The translations under genes and the position numbers were made by a program. Shown here in pieces: positions 26,880-35,009 of a stretch of 64,000 bases of DNA. Within the stretch, counting starts at the first letter, position 1. The number at the start of each line of letters is the position of its first letter. The notes below the pieces were generated by a model. The model was given only the letters and a program-made list of their open reading frames with translations, did no database searches and was not told where the DNA came from. The stretch lies in the NCBI GenBank assembly GCA_965249925.1, contig OZ252260.1:6820001-6884000 (forward strand), given 5' to 3'. The DNA comes from Hoeflea_A sp965249925. Its GTDB lineage: Bacteria > Pseudomonadota > Alphaproteobacteria > Rhizobiales > Rhizobiaceae.

Positions 26880-27605
26880 TCAAGCGGCATCGTGAAAGAT
26901 GATGCCGAGAACGTAACGCCGGCCTGAGCGGACGCGGCTCACCCCGTGACGCATCCGCACTCGATAGACACCGCGTTTGCCCTCGACAGGTCGTTCGTTG
27001 ACGGCAAAAACCACGGCCTCGCCCTTCCCGAGGGCGACCACCTCGGCACGCGATTGCATGCGCGGCCGCTGTTCGGTCATCACAAATTCACCGCCGCTGA
27101 ACTCGGTCGCCGGGTCTGACAGCAGGATGGCGACCTGCAGCGGAAACACCTGATCGCCGTAGAGATCCTGGTGCAGGCAATTGTAGTCGTCTTCGACATA
27201 GCGAAGCAGTAGCGGTGTCGGCCGCGACTGTCCCGCCGCGTGACAGCGTTTCAGAAAATCCGCATGACGGTTCGGGAACCGGTCTTCACGGCCACTCATC
27301 TCGAGCCAGCGGTTGGCGATCGGCACAAGTCGCGGATAAAGCGCATTGCGCAGCCCGGCCACAATTTCCGGCAGCGGATAGCCGAAATACTTGTATTCAC
27401 CCTGCCCGAAGCCGTGCCGTGCCATCTTGATATGGCTGCGGAACCATCGATCATCGTCGTAAAGTGCTGCGACGGACCGGCACTCGGCTCGATTGAGCAC
27501 CGATCCCATCGTCGCGCAACCATAGCGCTGGAGATCCGCGGAGACACGCGACCAGTCGACGTCCGTTTCGATCGTCTCAGTCGCATGCGAAACCGCGGCG
27601 CTCAC
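26880..27605 (-). CDS. 2-oxoglutarate/Fe(II)-dependent oxygenase coupled to ada
   Basis: A 241-residue protein with the double-stranded beta-helix oxygenase signature: iron ligands H145 and D147 (H-Q-D), distal H220 (R-H-G-V-S-R-V) and the 2-oxoglutarate-binding R230 ten residues later. The intermediate G-G-E-F-V-M-T-E and G-E-A-V-V-F segments match the prolyl-hydroxylase/AlkB-like fold. Its ATG overlaps the stop of ada by four bases, so it is likely part of the alkylation response and could be an oxidative demethylase or repair accessory. It is not AlkB itself by sequence, and its substrate is unknown. Confidence 0.8.
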   Translation of the reverse strand: MSAAVSHATETIETDVDWSRVSADLQRYGCATMGSVLNRAECRSVAALYDDDRWFRSHIKMARHGFGQGEYKYFGYPLPEIVAGLRNALYPRLVPIANRWLEMSGREDRFPNRHADFLKRCHAAGQSRPTPLLLRYVEDDYNCLHQDLYGDQVFPLQVAILLSDPATEFSGGEFVMTEQRPRMQSRAEVVALGKGEAVVFAVNERPVEGKRGVYRVRMRHGVSRVRSGRRYVLGIIFHDAA

Positions 27606-28684
27606 GGCCGTGCCTCACGCTGCAACAGCGCCCGCTTGCGATCGACTCCCCACCGATATCCGGAGATATCGCCGTCCTGACGTACGACGCGGTGACAGGG
27701 GATCGCCACCGCGATGCGGTTGGCGGCACATGCCTGCGCCACGGCCCGCACCGCCTTCGGGCGGCCTATCGCCTGCGCTATGTCAGAATAGCTTGCCGTC
27801 GTTCCGGCCGGCAATGACCGCAGAGCGGACCAGACCTTTTCCTGAAAAGCAGTACCGCGAATGTCCAGCGGCAGGTCCAGATTGCCCTGAGGCGCGTCCA
27901 GATAGCCGATGACCGTGGCCACAAGGGTTTCGAAGTCGGCGTCTGCCCCGATGAGTTCGGCGTGTGGGAACCGGTCCTGCAATCCCTTCAGCAACGCGGC
28001 CGCGTCGTCTCCGAAGTCGATCGCGCAAACACCTTTGTCAGTCGCGGCTACGAGGACCGGTCCAAGGGCGCATTCGGCGATCGCGAAACGTATGCGCGTG
28101 TCGCGACCACCGTCCTTATACTGCTTCGGTCGCATGCCAAGCCGGCTGTTCGACTCTTCGTAAAACCGGCTGCTGGCGTTGTAACCGGCATCGAACATGG
28201 CGCTGGTCACATCGGCACCGGCTGCCAGCCCGTCCCGCAACCGACCGGCGCGGCAGGCCACCGCATAGGCTTTTGGGGTTACGCCGGTCACTTCACGGAA
28301 GATCCGATGAAAATGATAGCGACTGACGCCGGCCGCCCGGGCCAGGGTGTCAAGACTGGGCGGCTCCTCGGCCGCCTCGATCCGACGGCAGGCGGCGGCG
28401 ACCATTTCAGCGTTGCGTTGCGCACGGCTCGGCTGATTCGGCCGACACCGTTTACAGGCGCGAAAACCCGCCGACTCGGCCGAGGCCGGATCGTCAAAAA
28501 ACACCACGTTCTCGCGCCGCGCCGCCTTGGAACCACAGGAGGGGCGGCAGTATATCCCGGTGGTCTTGACGCCGTAAACGAAACGGCCGTCGGCGTCGCT
28601 GTCGCGCCGCTCGACCGCGTCCCAGCGTTCCGCATCGCGCATCTGCGCGGATGCAACCCGGATTTCTGTGGAGAGTTCGTTCAT
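27602..28684 (-). CDS. ada: Ada: methyl-phosphotriester sensor and O6-methylguanine-DNA methyltransferase
   Basis: A 360-residue fused Ada protein. The N-terminal zinc domain has C46, C50, C77 and C80, with C46 the expected methyl acceptor from DNA phosphotriesters. An AraC-type DNA-binding domain spans about 95-185. The C-terminal suicide methyltransferase carries I-P-C-H-R-V with C330 as the O6-methylguanine acceptor. Methylated Ada activates its own promoter in the family. The ATG at 28684 is chosen over one six codons upstream because GAGGA lies six bases before it. The dioxygenase gene overlaps its stop by four bases, so the two are co-expressed. Confidence 0.95.
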   Translation of the reverse strand: MNELSTEIRVASAQMRDAERWDAVERRDSDADGRFVYGVKTTGIYCRPSCGSKAARRENVVFFDDPASAESAGFRACKRCRPNQPSRAQRNAEMVAAACRRIEAAEEPPSLDTLARAAGVSRYHFHRIFREVTGVTPKAYAVACRAGRLRDGLAAGADVTSAMFDAGYNASSRFYEESNSRLGMRPKQYKDGGRDTRIRFAIAECALGPVLVAATDKGVCAIDFGDDAAALLKGLQDRFPHAELIGADADFETLVATVIGYLDAPQGNLDLPLDIRGTAFQEKVWSALRSLPAGTTASYSDIAQAIGRPKAVRAVAQACAANRIAVAIPCHRVVRQDGDISGYRWGVDRKRALLQREARP

Positions 28685-28921
28685 TTTGGTCCTCATGGGC
28701 ACAGATTACATCAATGGGCGTAACCTAGCGCCATGTTTGTGGCATTGCTCTCCGTCCCTTGCTCTTGAATTCGCGGGCACATCTTGAAACCGAGCCGATG
28801 AAAAGACAGATAGACGAATACGATCGCACGGCAGGGCCGGTTGGTCATACGATCGTGAACTGCATTGACCATCAATTCATGTAAGATCGCGGCCGAGACC
28901 GCACAAACCGAGGAACCACCG

Positions 28922-29458
28922 ATGAAAACAGCTCTGACTTTCATTGCATTGATTTTCTCAGCGGGCGTCATGATGCCGTTGCCAGCGATGGCAGCCGGCG
29001 GCGGCGATTCCGGCTCATCGAACAAGTGCAACAGGGGTTGGGTCTGGGACCAATCGCAACGCAAATGCGTGCGCAGCAGCTCAAGCCTGGACAATGACAG
29101 CATTTATTGGGCTGGACGCCAGTTGGCCGAAGCCGGTGATTACGATGAAGCCATCAACGTCCTGATGATCGGCGCCGATCGCGGCGACAAGCGGATCCTC
29201 AACTATCTCGGGTTCTCGCATCGCAAGGCCGGGCGCATCGATGTCGGCATGACCTACTATCAGAAGGCAATAGATATCGATCCGCAGTACACGCTGGTGC
29301 GCGAATATATGGGCGAAGCACTGCTGCAAAAAGGCGATCTCAAGGGCGCTCTTGAACAGTTGGCCGAGATCCGCCGCCTCTGTCAGGGTCGTGAATGCGG
29401 CGAATACCAAGAGCTGTCAGGACACATCGCCGATTATATCAAGAACCAGGATAGCTGA
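28922..29458 (+). CDS. Exported TPR protein
   Basis: A 178-residue secreted protein. The signal peptide covers residues 1-24 (M-K-T-A-L-T-F, hydrophobic core, A-M-A). The mature N-terminus is a Gly/Ser-rich segment followed by C-N-R-G-W-V-W-D...K-C-V, probably a disulfide, then two to three tetratricopeptide-like repeats (around 70-165). TPR proteins of this type mediate protein-protein contacts in the periplasm. The start is the ATG at 28922 following GAGGAA; the frame is open 19 codons earlier without a signal. A strong terminator follows the stop. Confidence 0.78.
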   Translation: MKTALTFIALIFSAGVMMPLPAMAAGGGDSGSSNKCNRGWVWDQSQRKCVRSSSSLDNDSIYWAGRQLAEAGDYDEAINVLMIGADRGDKRILNYLGFSHRKAGRIDVGMTYYQKAIDIDPQYTLVREYMGEALLQKGDLKGALEQLAEIRRLCQGRECGEYQELSGHIADYIKNQDS

Positions 29459-29485
29459 CCTCCAGTATCAGCGTTATCCGGACCC

Positions 29486-29519
29486 GGCGGGCAGCCAGAA
29501 GCGGCTGCCCGCCTTTTTT
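29486..29519 (+). terminator. Rho-independent terminator
   Basis: Perfect 11-base stem arms (GGCGGGCAGCC and GGCTGCCCGCC) around a six-base loop, followed by six T residues. It ends the TPR transcript and insulates the fumarase gene. Confidence 0.93.
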
Positions 29520-29602
29520 GGTGCGTCCGCGCTCGATTGCAAATTGGCAGTCGGCGGAATAAAGGATGCCGGTCCGCTTCCTGTCTGAAAGGTTTGGTTA
29601 TC

Positions 29603-31222
29603 ATGTCCGATGCAGCCGATTCCGGGCTCTTTCCACTTGGCGACGACCACACGCCTTACCGAAAACTGTCATCCGATTTTGTCTCCCTCGATACCTTCAG
29701 GGGCCAGGACATACTAACGGTCGACACCGCGGCGCTGACACTGCTCGCTGAAACGGCCTTTGCGGACATCAACCACCTGCTGCGTCCGGCTCACCTGAAG
29801 CAACTGGCCTCCATTCTTGAGGATCCCGAAGCGACGGAGAACGACCGTTTTGTTGCCTACGACCTTTTGAAGAACGCCAATATCGCGGCCGGCGGCGTGC
29901 TGCCCATGTGCCAGGACACAGGCACCGCGATTGTCATGGCCAAAAAGGGCCGGCGCGTGTGGACCGCGGGCGGTGACGATGCGGCGCTTTCAAAGGGCGT
30001 TTTGGATGCATATGAAAACAATCACCTGCGGTATTCGCAGCTTGCCCCTCTATCGATGTTCGAGGAAAAGAACACCCGCAACAACCTGCCGGCGCAGATT
30101 GAAATCTACGAGGAGGGCGAGGACGCCTACAAATTCCTCTTCATCGCCAAGGGTGGCGGCTCCGCCAACAAGACGTTTTTGTATCAGGGGACGCCTTCCC
30201 TGCTGACCCACGATCGGATGATCGCATTCCTCGAGGAAAAGATCCTCACCCTCGGCACGGCCGCCTGTCCGCCCTATCATCTCGCGGTTGTCATCGGCGG
30301 GACTTCCGCCGAGATGACGCTGAAGACGGTCAAGCTGGCCTCGACCAAGTACCTTGACGAATTGCCGACCGAAGGTTCGCAAGCCGGGCATGCTTTCCGC
30401 GATCTTGAGATGGAGGCGGAAATCCACAAGCTAACGCAGCGGATGGGCGTGGGCGCCCAGTTTGGCGGCAAATATTTTTGCCATGACGTGCGGGTCATCC
30501 GCTTGCCGCGACACGGTGCATCGCTTCCGATCGGGCTCGGCGTCTCCTGTTCGGCCGACCGTCAAGCGAAGGGAAAAATCACCCGCGACGGCGTCTTTCT
30601 GGAGCAACTCGAAGCCAATCCGGCCCGCTACATGCCGGAAATCGACGAAGCCGCGCTCACCGACAATGTGGTCCATATCGACCTCAATCGGCCGATGGAT
30701 CAGATCCTCGCCGAACTCGGCAAACATCCGATCAAGACCCGGCTGTCGCTCTCCGGAACCATCGTCGTCGCCCGCGATCTCGCCCACTCGAAAATCCGCG
30801 AGCGGCTCGAAGGCGGCGAGGCCATGCCCGACCATTTCAGAAACCACCCGATCTACTATGCCGGTCCGGCCAAGACACCGGACGGCTTCGCCTCGGGATC
30901 GTTCGGGCCGACCACGGCCGGTCGCATGGACAGTTATGTCGATCAGTTCCAGTCGTTCGGTGGCTCAAAGGTCATGTTGGCCAAGGGCAATCGGTCACGC
31001 ACGGTACGTGAGGCCTGCAAGCGCCACGGTGGTTTCTATCTCGGCTCCATCGGCGGACCCGCCGCACGCCTAGCTCAGGACTGCATCAAATCCGTCGAGG
31101 TCCTTGAGTATCCGGAACTCGGCATGGAGGCCATCTGGCGTATCGAGGTCGAGGATTTCCCGGCCTTCATCGTCATCGACGACAAGGGCAACGACTTCTT
31201 TCAGGAACTCAATCTTGGCTGA
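29603..31222 (+). CDS. Fumarate hydratase, class I
   Basis: A 539-residue iron-sulfur fumarase interconverting fumarate and malate in the TCA cycle. The three cluster cysteines lie in the expected places: L-P-M-C-Q-D-T-G-T (near residue 103), T-A-A-C-P-P-Y-H (near 220) and G-V-S-C-S-A-D-R (near 316). Residues conserved in the C-terminal beta domain, such as G-P-T-T-A-G-R-M and G-P-A-A-R-L, are present. GAAAGG ten bases before the ATG at 29603 supports this start over an upstream one. It overlaps the following DUF2332 gene by eight bases. Confidence 0.95.
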   Translation: MSDAADSGLFPLGDDHTPYRKLSSDFVSLDTFRGQDILTVDTAALTLLAETAFADINHLLRPAHLKQLASILEDPEATENDRFVAYDLLKNANIAAGGVLPMCQDTGTAIVMAKKGRRVWTAGGDDAALSKGVLDAYENNHLRYSQLAPLSMFEEKNTRNNLPAQIEIYEEGEDAYKFLFIAKGGGSANKTFLYQGTPSLLTHDRMIAFLEEKILTLGTAACPPYHLAVVIGGTSAEMTLKTVKLASTKYLDELPTEGSQAGHAFRDLEMEAEIHKLTQRMGVGAQFGGKYFCHDVRVIRLPRHGASLPIGLGVSCSADRQAKGKITRDGVFLEQLEANPARYMPEIDEAALTDNVVHIDLNRPMDQILAELGKHPIKTRLSLSGTIVVARDLAHSKIRERLEGGEAMPDHFRNHPIYYAGPAKTPDGFASGSFGPTTAGRMDSYVDQFQSFGGSKVMLAKGNRSRTVREACKRHGGFYLGSIGGPAARLAQDCIKSVEVLEYPELGMEAIWRIEVEDFPAFIVIDDKGNDFFQELNLG

Positions 31223-32276
31223 AGCATCGGCGCTTTCGCCCGCTCTGGCCGAGGCTTTTCACAAGCAGGCCCATGCGGGATTGGTGATGGGTTCGCCGTT
31301 TATGGGCCGGTTGTGCGGTCTGTTCGCCGAACGCGGTTTGCCTGACACCGCGACCCGCGACATCATGAACGGTTGGACCGGCGACCTTTCTTCGCATGGC
31401 GAGGCCCTGCCCGTCCGTCTGTGCGGCGCTCTGCACGAATTGGTATTGACCCGTGCGGATGCCGATCTTGTTGCGGTCTATCCGCCAAACCATGAAACGG
31501 TTCCGGATCAACGCCTTTTCGACGTGATCGGCGATGCAATACGGCGCAACGATGATTTTCTGGTGACCCGGCTCGCCAGCCCGCCCCAGACCAACGAAAT
31601 CCGCCGGTCGTCGGCCGTTTATGCCGCACTGTTGCATATCGCGGCGGACACCGGACTGCCGCTGCGGTTGTCGGAGATCGGCGCCAGCGCCGGCCTTAAC
31701 CTGCTGCTTGACCGATTCAGCCACGTCTATGGCGACGCCGAACGGGGTTTAAGCACCTCACCCGTTCGTCTCACACCCGAATGGAGCGGTCCATTGCCGC
31801 CGGATATCGCGCTGACGGTGACGGAGCGGCGTGGTTGCGATCTCGCGCCATTCGACCTTGTGAGCGAAAGCGATCGCATCAGGTTGCTATCCTACAACTG
31901 GGCCGACCAGCTCGACCGAATCGAACGCATGCGGGCTGCGATCGATATCGCTCGGGACGCCCCGCCGCATGTTGACCGCGCGGACGCCATCGACTGGCTG
32001 GAGTATCGTCTGCAGCAGAACAATCCGGGCGAAGCACATGTCCTCTTCCACACCGTTGCCTGGCAGTATCTGCCGGAGCAATCGCGCCAAGCAGCGCGCC
32101 GGTTGATCGAAGCGGCCGGAGACCGGGCAACGTCCGAGGCACCGTTTTATCGGCTCAGTCTGGAAATGGACGGAGAAATCCCCGGTGCGGCATTGCACCA
32201 GGAATCTTGGCCGGGCAGCACACGCAGGCAGTTGGCACGGGTCGATTCCCACGGCCGCTGGATCGCCTGGAACTGA
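31215..32276 (+). CDS. DUF2332 family protein
   Basis: A 353-residue cytoplasmic protein of the DUF2332 family, recognised by L-S-E-I-G-A-S-A-G-L-N-L-L-L-D near residue 155-170. Function unknown; the glycine-rich motif is reminiscent of nucleotide or SAM binding but that is speculation. The start is a TTG at 31215-31217, inside the last codons of fumarase, with AGGAA seven bases upstream. The frame runs further upstream through fumarase, but that region is out-of-frame coding sequence of the enzyme. The eight-base overlap indicates translational coupling. Confidence 0.8.
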   Translation: MAEASALSPALAEAFHKQAHAGLVMGSPFMGRLCGLFAERGLPDTATRDIMNGWTGDLSSHGEALPVRLCGALHELVLTRADADLVAVYPPNHETVPDQRLFDVIGDAIRRNDDFLVTRLASPPQTNEIRRSSAVYAALLHIAADTGLPLRLSEIGASAGLNLLLDRFSHVYGDAERGLSTSPVRLTPEWSGPLPPDIALTVTERRGCDLAPFDLVSESDRIRLLSYNWADQLDRIERMRAAIDIARDAPPHVDRADAIDWLEYRLQQNNPGEAHVLFHTVAWQYLPEQSRQAARRLIEAAGDRATSEAPFYRLSLEMDGEIPGAALHQESWPGSTRRQLARVDSHGRWIAWN

Positions 32277-32288
32277 ACCGTGCGATTG

Positions 32289-32900
32289 TTACCACATCGA
32301 TTTGCGGGCGCGCTCCGGCCATTCACGATCGTAGGACTGACCACCCACAGTCCCGTCGCTCAAGGAAGCGAGGATATCTCCGGGCGTCGGTAGCGTCGCC
32401 GGGTCGACATGATTGGCCGCGTCCCACAGGCCCGACCGGATCAGGGCTCGCGCGCATTGAAAATAGATCTCGCCGATGGTGATCACCAGAACGCTGCGAG
32501 GCAATAGACTGCCGACGGCGAAGCTCTCCAGAAGGTCCGGATCGATGCTGACGACCGCCGTGCCGTTGATGCGCAGCGCATTGTCTGATCCGGGCACCAG
32601 GAACATCAGGGCCACCCGAGGATCACGCACCACGTTGCGCAATGAATCGATCCGGTTGTTGCCGCGACGATCGGGCAGAAGCAGTGTTTTCTCATCTTGG
32701 ATGCGTACGAAGCCGCGCATGTCACCGCGCGGCGAGCAATCCAATCCCTCGGGGCCGACCGTGGCAAGGGCACAGAAAGGTGAAGCCATCAGGATTCGCG
32801 CGTAGGGATCCGTCACGGTGGCGGCGACTTTGACAAGCGACGCAGGGCCGGGCTTGCCATACAGCGCTTCCAGTTCCTCAACGGTGGTGACAAGGCTCAT
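32289..32900 (-). CDS. PPOX-class FMN-binding flavoprotein
   Basis: A 203-residue split-barrel flavin protein of the pyridoxamine 5'-phosphate oxidase-like group. Recognisable segments are S-P-F-C-A-L-A-T-V-G-P-E-G-L-D-C-S-P-R-G-D near residue 42, L-L-P-D-R-R-G-N-N-R-I-D near 75 and V-A-L-M-F-L-V-P-G near 97, all typical of the subfamily annotated as a probable FMN-dependent enzyme. The physiological substrate is unknown. It is a single gene converging on DUF2332 with a 12-base gap. Confidence 0.82.
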   Translation of the reverse strand: MSLVTTVEELEALYGKPGPASLVKVAATVTDPYARILMASPFCALATVGPEGLDCSPRGDMRGFVRIQDEKTLLLPDRRGNNRIDSLRNVVRDPRVALMFLVPGSDNALRINGTAVVSIDPDLLESFAVGSLLPRSVLVITIGEIYFQCARALIRSGLWDAANHVDPATLPTPGDILASLSDGTVGGQSYDREWPERARKSMW

Positions 32901-32964
32901 CCGACGGCTCCAATCGCCTGGTGACTCCAGATCTGCCCCAGGCCGAGCCCCCTATAGGGCAATG

Positions 32965-33918
32965 TCAGTTGTGTGTCACGGCTTGCTGCAGGCGCGCAAT
33001 ATGGTTTGCAGTCGCCGGTCGATGTGCCGGTTCGGGCCGGTCGATGAAGTCGACCACCATCTGGCCGACATCGCGCCCGCCCAGGATGCGGCGGTGGCCG
33101 TATCCGTCAGCCCAGAATACTTCGACATGGCGACCGGCTCCGACCAGCCCATAAGCGCTGTCGACCGGAACTTCCTTGTCATCATGGGCATGCACGACCA
33201 AAGTCGGCAGGTCCAGTTCGGCAAGTCTGCGCGCACCGACAAACACCGAAAGCGGGTGGCCGGTTACCCGTTTCACCTCACCGTAAAGCGCCGGACGGCT
33301 GCGCTCCGGCAGACCGATCCAATCGGCAAAGCCCTCGAATATGTCGGGCAGCGCATTCGGTGACGAAATGGTCACAAGACGCGGTGCCATGCGCGGCGGC
33401 ACATGCGCCACCAGGCCAGCGGCGGCGCTGATCAGAACGGCGCCACCGAAGGAGTGGCCGATCATCGCCGCAAACGGGCCATATTGCCGCCATGCGGCGT
33501 CGACCGCCTCGACCGCCAACGCCATATTCAGTTGCTTCCCGGACGAAGCACCGTGGCCGGGAAGATCGAGCGCGACGACGGCCCGACCGGAACTGCGTAA
33601 CTCCTCGATAAGGGGCAACATATGCTCAGTGCGGGAACCCCAGCCATGGGTCACCAACACCACGTCTCGTGTTTTCCCGGAATGCGGGGCAAAAAAATGC
33701 GAGACGACCATACCGCTCGAGATCGGCAAGGCGATTCGCTCGGCCCGCGCCATGGCCGGGGCAGCTTCATCCAGCAGCCTCCTCGCTTTGGCGCTTGCCG
33801 GCTTGCGCGCCGGTGTTCGACAGAACAAACGGAACGCAAGACGCCCTGCAAAATCAGGCGCCACGCGGCCCGAGAGCCGAAAGCCTAGACGGATGACCTT
33901 TTGCTGTGTTGATGTCAT
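32965..33918 (-). CDS. Alpha/beta-fold hydrolase under a divergent MarR regulator
   Basis: A 317-residue alpha/beta hydrolase. The nucleophile elbow is G-H-S-F-G-G around residue 157-162; H-A-H-D-D-K-E-V-P near 240 supplies the acid, and a His near the C-terminal G-Y-G-H-R-R completes the triad. The oxyanion segment is V-L-V-T-H-G-W-G. An N-terminal 65 residues rich in Arg and Ala precede the domain. It is divergently transcribed from a marR-type gene whose operator lies between them, so its expression is probably controlled by that regulator. Substrate unknown. Confidence 0.82.
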   Translation of the reverse strand: MTSTQQKVIRLGFRLSGRVAPDFAGRLAFRLFCRTPARKPASAKARRLLDEAAPAMARAERIALPISSGMVVSHFFAPHSGKTRDVVLVTHGWGSRTEHMLPLIEELRSSGRAVVALDLPGHGASSGKQLNMALAVEAVDAAWRQYGPFAAMIGHSFGGAVLISAAAGLVAHVPPRMAPRLVTISSPNALPDIFEGFADWIGLPERSRPALYGEVKRVTGHPLSVFVGARRLAELDLPTLVVHAHDDKEVPVDSAYGLVGAGRHVEVFWADGYGHRRILGGRDVGQMVVDFIDRPEPAHRPATANHIARLQQAVTHN

Positions 33919-33938
33919 AGTCGGGTTCCAGTATTAAA

Positions 33939-33972
33939 GTTCAACCATGAACATAATTGTACAACTATGAAC
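33939..33972. promoter_or_regulatory. Tandem palindromic MarR-type operators
   Basis: Two similar dyads, GTTCAACCATGAAC (33939-33952, perfect 5-base arms) and GTACAACTATGAAC (33959-33972, one mismatch), are spaced 20 bases centre to centre, i.e. two helical turns. They lie between the divergent hydrolase and marR genes, and the second covers the marR ATG (33967). A CATAAT at 33952-33957 is a good -10 for marR and would start transcription within a few bases of the ATG. This arrangement fits autoregulation and control of the hydrolase. Confidence 0.6.
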
Positions 33973-34437
33973 AAAAAGCAAGCGCTTCCTTGGGACAATC
34001 CGCGGTTCAAGAACTGGATCGCCGTGGCGAAGGCCTGTCAGGTCATACATCAGAAGCTTGCCAGGGCTCTGACGCCTCTCGACATCAAGGTGCCGCATCT
34101 GGATATCCTGGCGAATCTTTACCGGTTTGAGGGTATCTCTCAGCAGGATCTCGCCCGGAAGCTGCTTGTTGGCCGTTCCAACATCAGTATGCTGCTGCCG
34201 CAAATCGAAAAGCGCGGATTGATCGAGCGCCGTGCTGACCCGGATGACCGGCGAATCCTGCGGCTTTACCTCACGGACAAGGGGCGCGATTTGACGCGCC
34301 AAGCGTTGGCCATTGAGCTGGCGCTCATCGAACACTCCATGTCGACGACGACCGTCGACGAATGCAACCAAGTGGGAGATGTGATGCAGCGCATGATCGG
34401 CCGCGTCGAAGCGTTCGAAACCGGACCAGTGGATTAG
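33967..34437 (+). CDS. MarR-family transcriptional regulator
   Basis: A 156-residue winged-helix repressor. The MarR signatures are clear: G-I-S-Q-Q-D-L-A-R-K-L-L-V-G-R-S-N-I-S in the recognition region near residue 58-76, and R-R-A-D-P-D-D-R-R-I-L-R-L in the wing near 88-100. No ribosome-binding site precedes the ATG, and the putative -10 is ten bases away, so a leaderless mRNA is likely. It is divergent from the alpha/beta hydrolase and overlaps the shared operators. It converges on the DUF971 gene. Confidence 0.88.
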   Translation: MNKKQALPWDNPRFKNWIAVAKACQVIHQKLARALTPLDIKVPHLDILANLYRFEGISQQDLARKLLVGRSNISMLLPQIEKRGLIERRADPDDRRILRLYLTDKGRDLTRQALAIELALIEHSMSTTTVDECNQVGDVMQRMIGRVEAFETGPVD

Positions 34438-34447
34438 GGCCTGTTGA
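34436..34447 (+). repeat. Copy A of dispersed 12-base motif
   Basis: AGGGCCTGTTGA starting within the marR stop codon; related copies are at 38275-38286 and 56751-56762 (consensus AGGRYCTGTTGA). Meaning unknown. Confidence 0.3.
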
Positions 34448-34469
34448 GTATCGGTCTTGTGGCGCCGCG

Positions 34470-34853
34470 TTAGCGCGGGATTTCCGCCAGGTCGCGAGAC
34501 ATTCCCTTCGCCTCGAGCTCGTTCAGATAGGACGTCCACCGCGCGTCGAACTCGTCACCAAGCGTGTGCAGGTAGGTCCAGCTGAAGATGCCGGTGTTGT
34601 GTCCATCGTCGAAGTTAATCTTGATCGCGTAATTGCCGATCGGCTCGACCCCGGCAATCTGAACGTGGCGCTTGCCCGGAACGGTCACGCGCTGCTCCGG
34701 CGAATGACCCTGAACTTCGGCCGATGGCGACAGGACGCGCAGTGCCTCCGCCGGCAGTTCGAACTCCTTGCCGGTGTCGAAAATCACCTTCAGGTTCTTT
34801 CTGTCCTTCGAGATCCTGAGTTCGGTGGGGCGGCCGATCTGGTTTTCGGTCAT
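34470..34853 (-). CDS. DUF971 domain protein
   Basis: A 127-residue protein of the DUF971 family (also the N-terminal domain of gamma-butyrobetaine hydroxylase-like proteins). Diagnostic stretches: L-R-V-L-S-P-S-A-E-V-Q-G-H near residue 40, and D-G-H-N-T-G-I-F-S-W-T-Y-L near 88. In Hyphomicrobiales it is often next to moaA, as here, and the domain has been linked to iron-sulfur protein assembly in some bacteria; the link to MoaA is an inference from position. It is divergent from moaA. Confidence 0.82.
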   Translation of the reverse strand: MTENQIGRPTELRISKDRKNLKVIFDTGKEFELPAEALRVLSPSAEVQGHSPEQRVTVPGKRHVQIAGVEPIGNYAIKINFDDGHNTGIFSWTYLHTLGDEFDARWTSYLNELEAKGMSRDLAEIPR

Positions 34854-35009
34854 CTGTTGTTCGCTTTGTCGTCATCGTTTTATGAGAAAAGAATAACGCT
34901 CGCACCCTTTTGCCTTGACGACTATAAGGATGGACACAAGATAGATGGGTCAATCGGGCGTATGAACAAGCCCGGCTCGACGCAGATGACGGCAAGTGAA
35001 GGGTACACG

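Noticed and set aside
26855..26881. GAACCT/AGGTTC inverted repeat between convergent mscS and oxygenase genes as a terminator
   Set aside because: Six-base arms with a 15-base loop and no T-run on either strand; too weak to call.
34854..35009. Possible molybdenum cofactor riboswitch before moaA
   Set aside because: I see no conserved stem pattern; only a TTGACG-like -35 and scattered A-rich bases.
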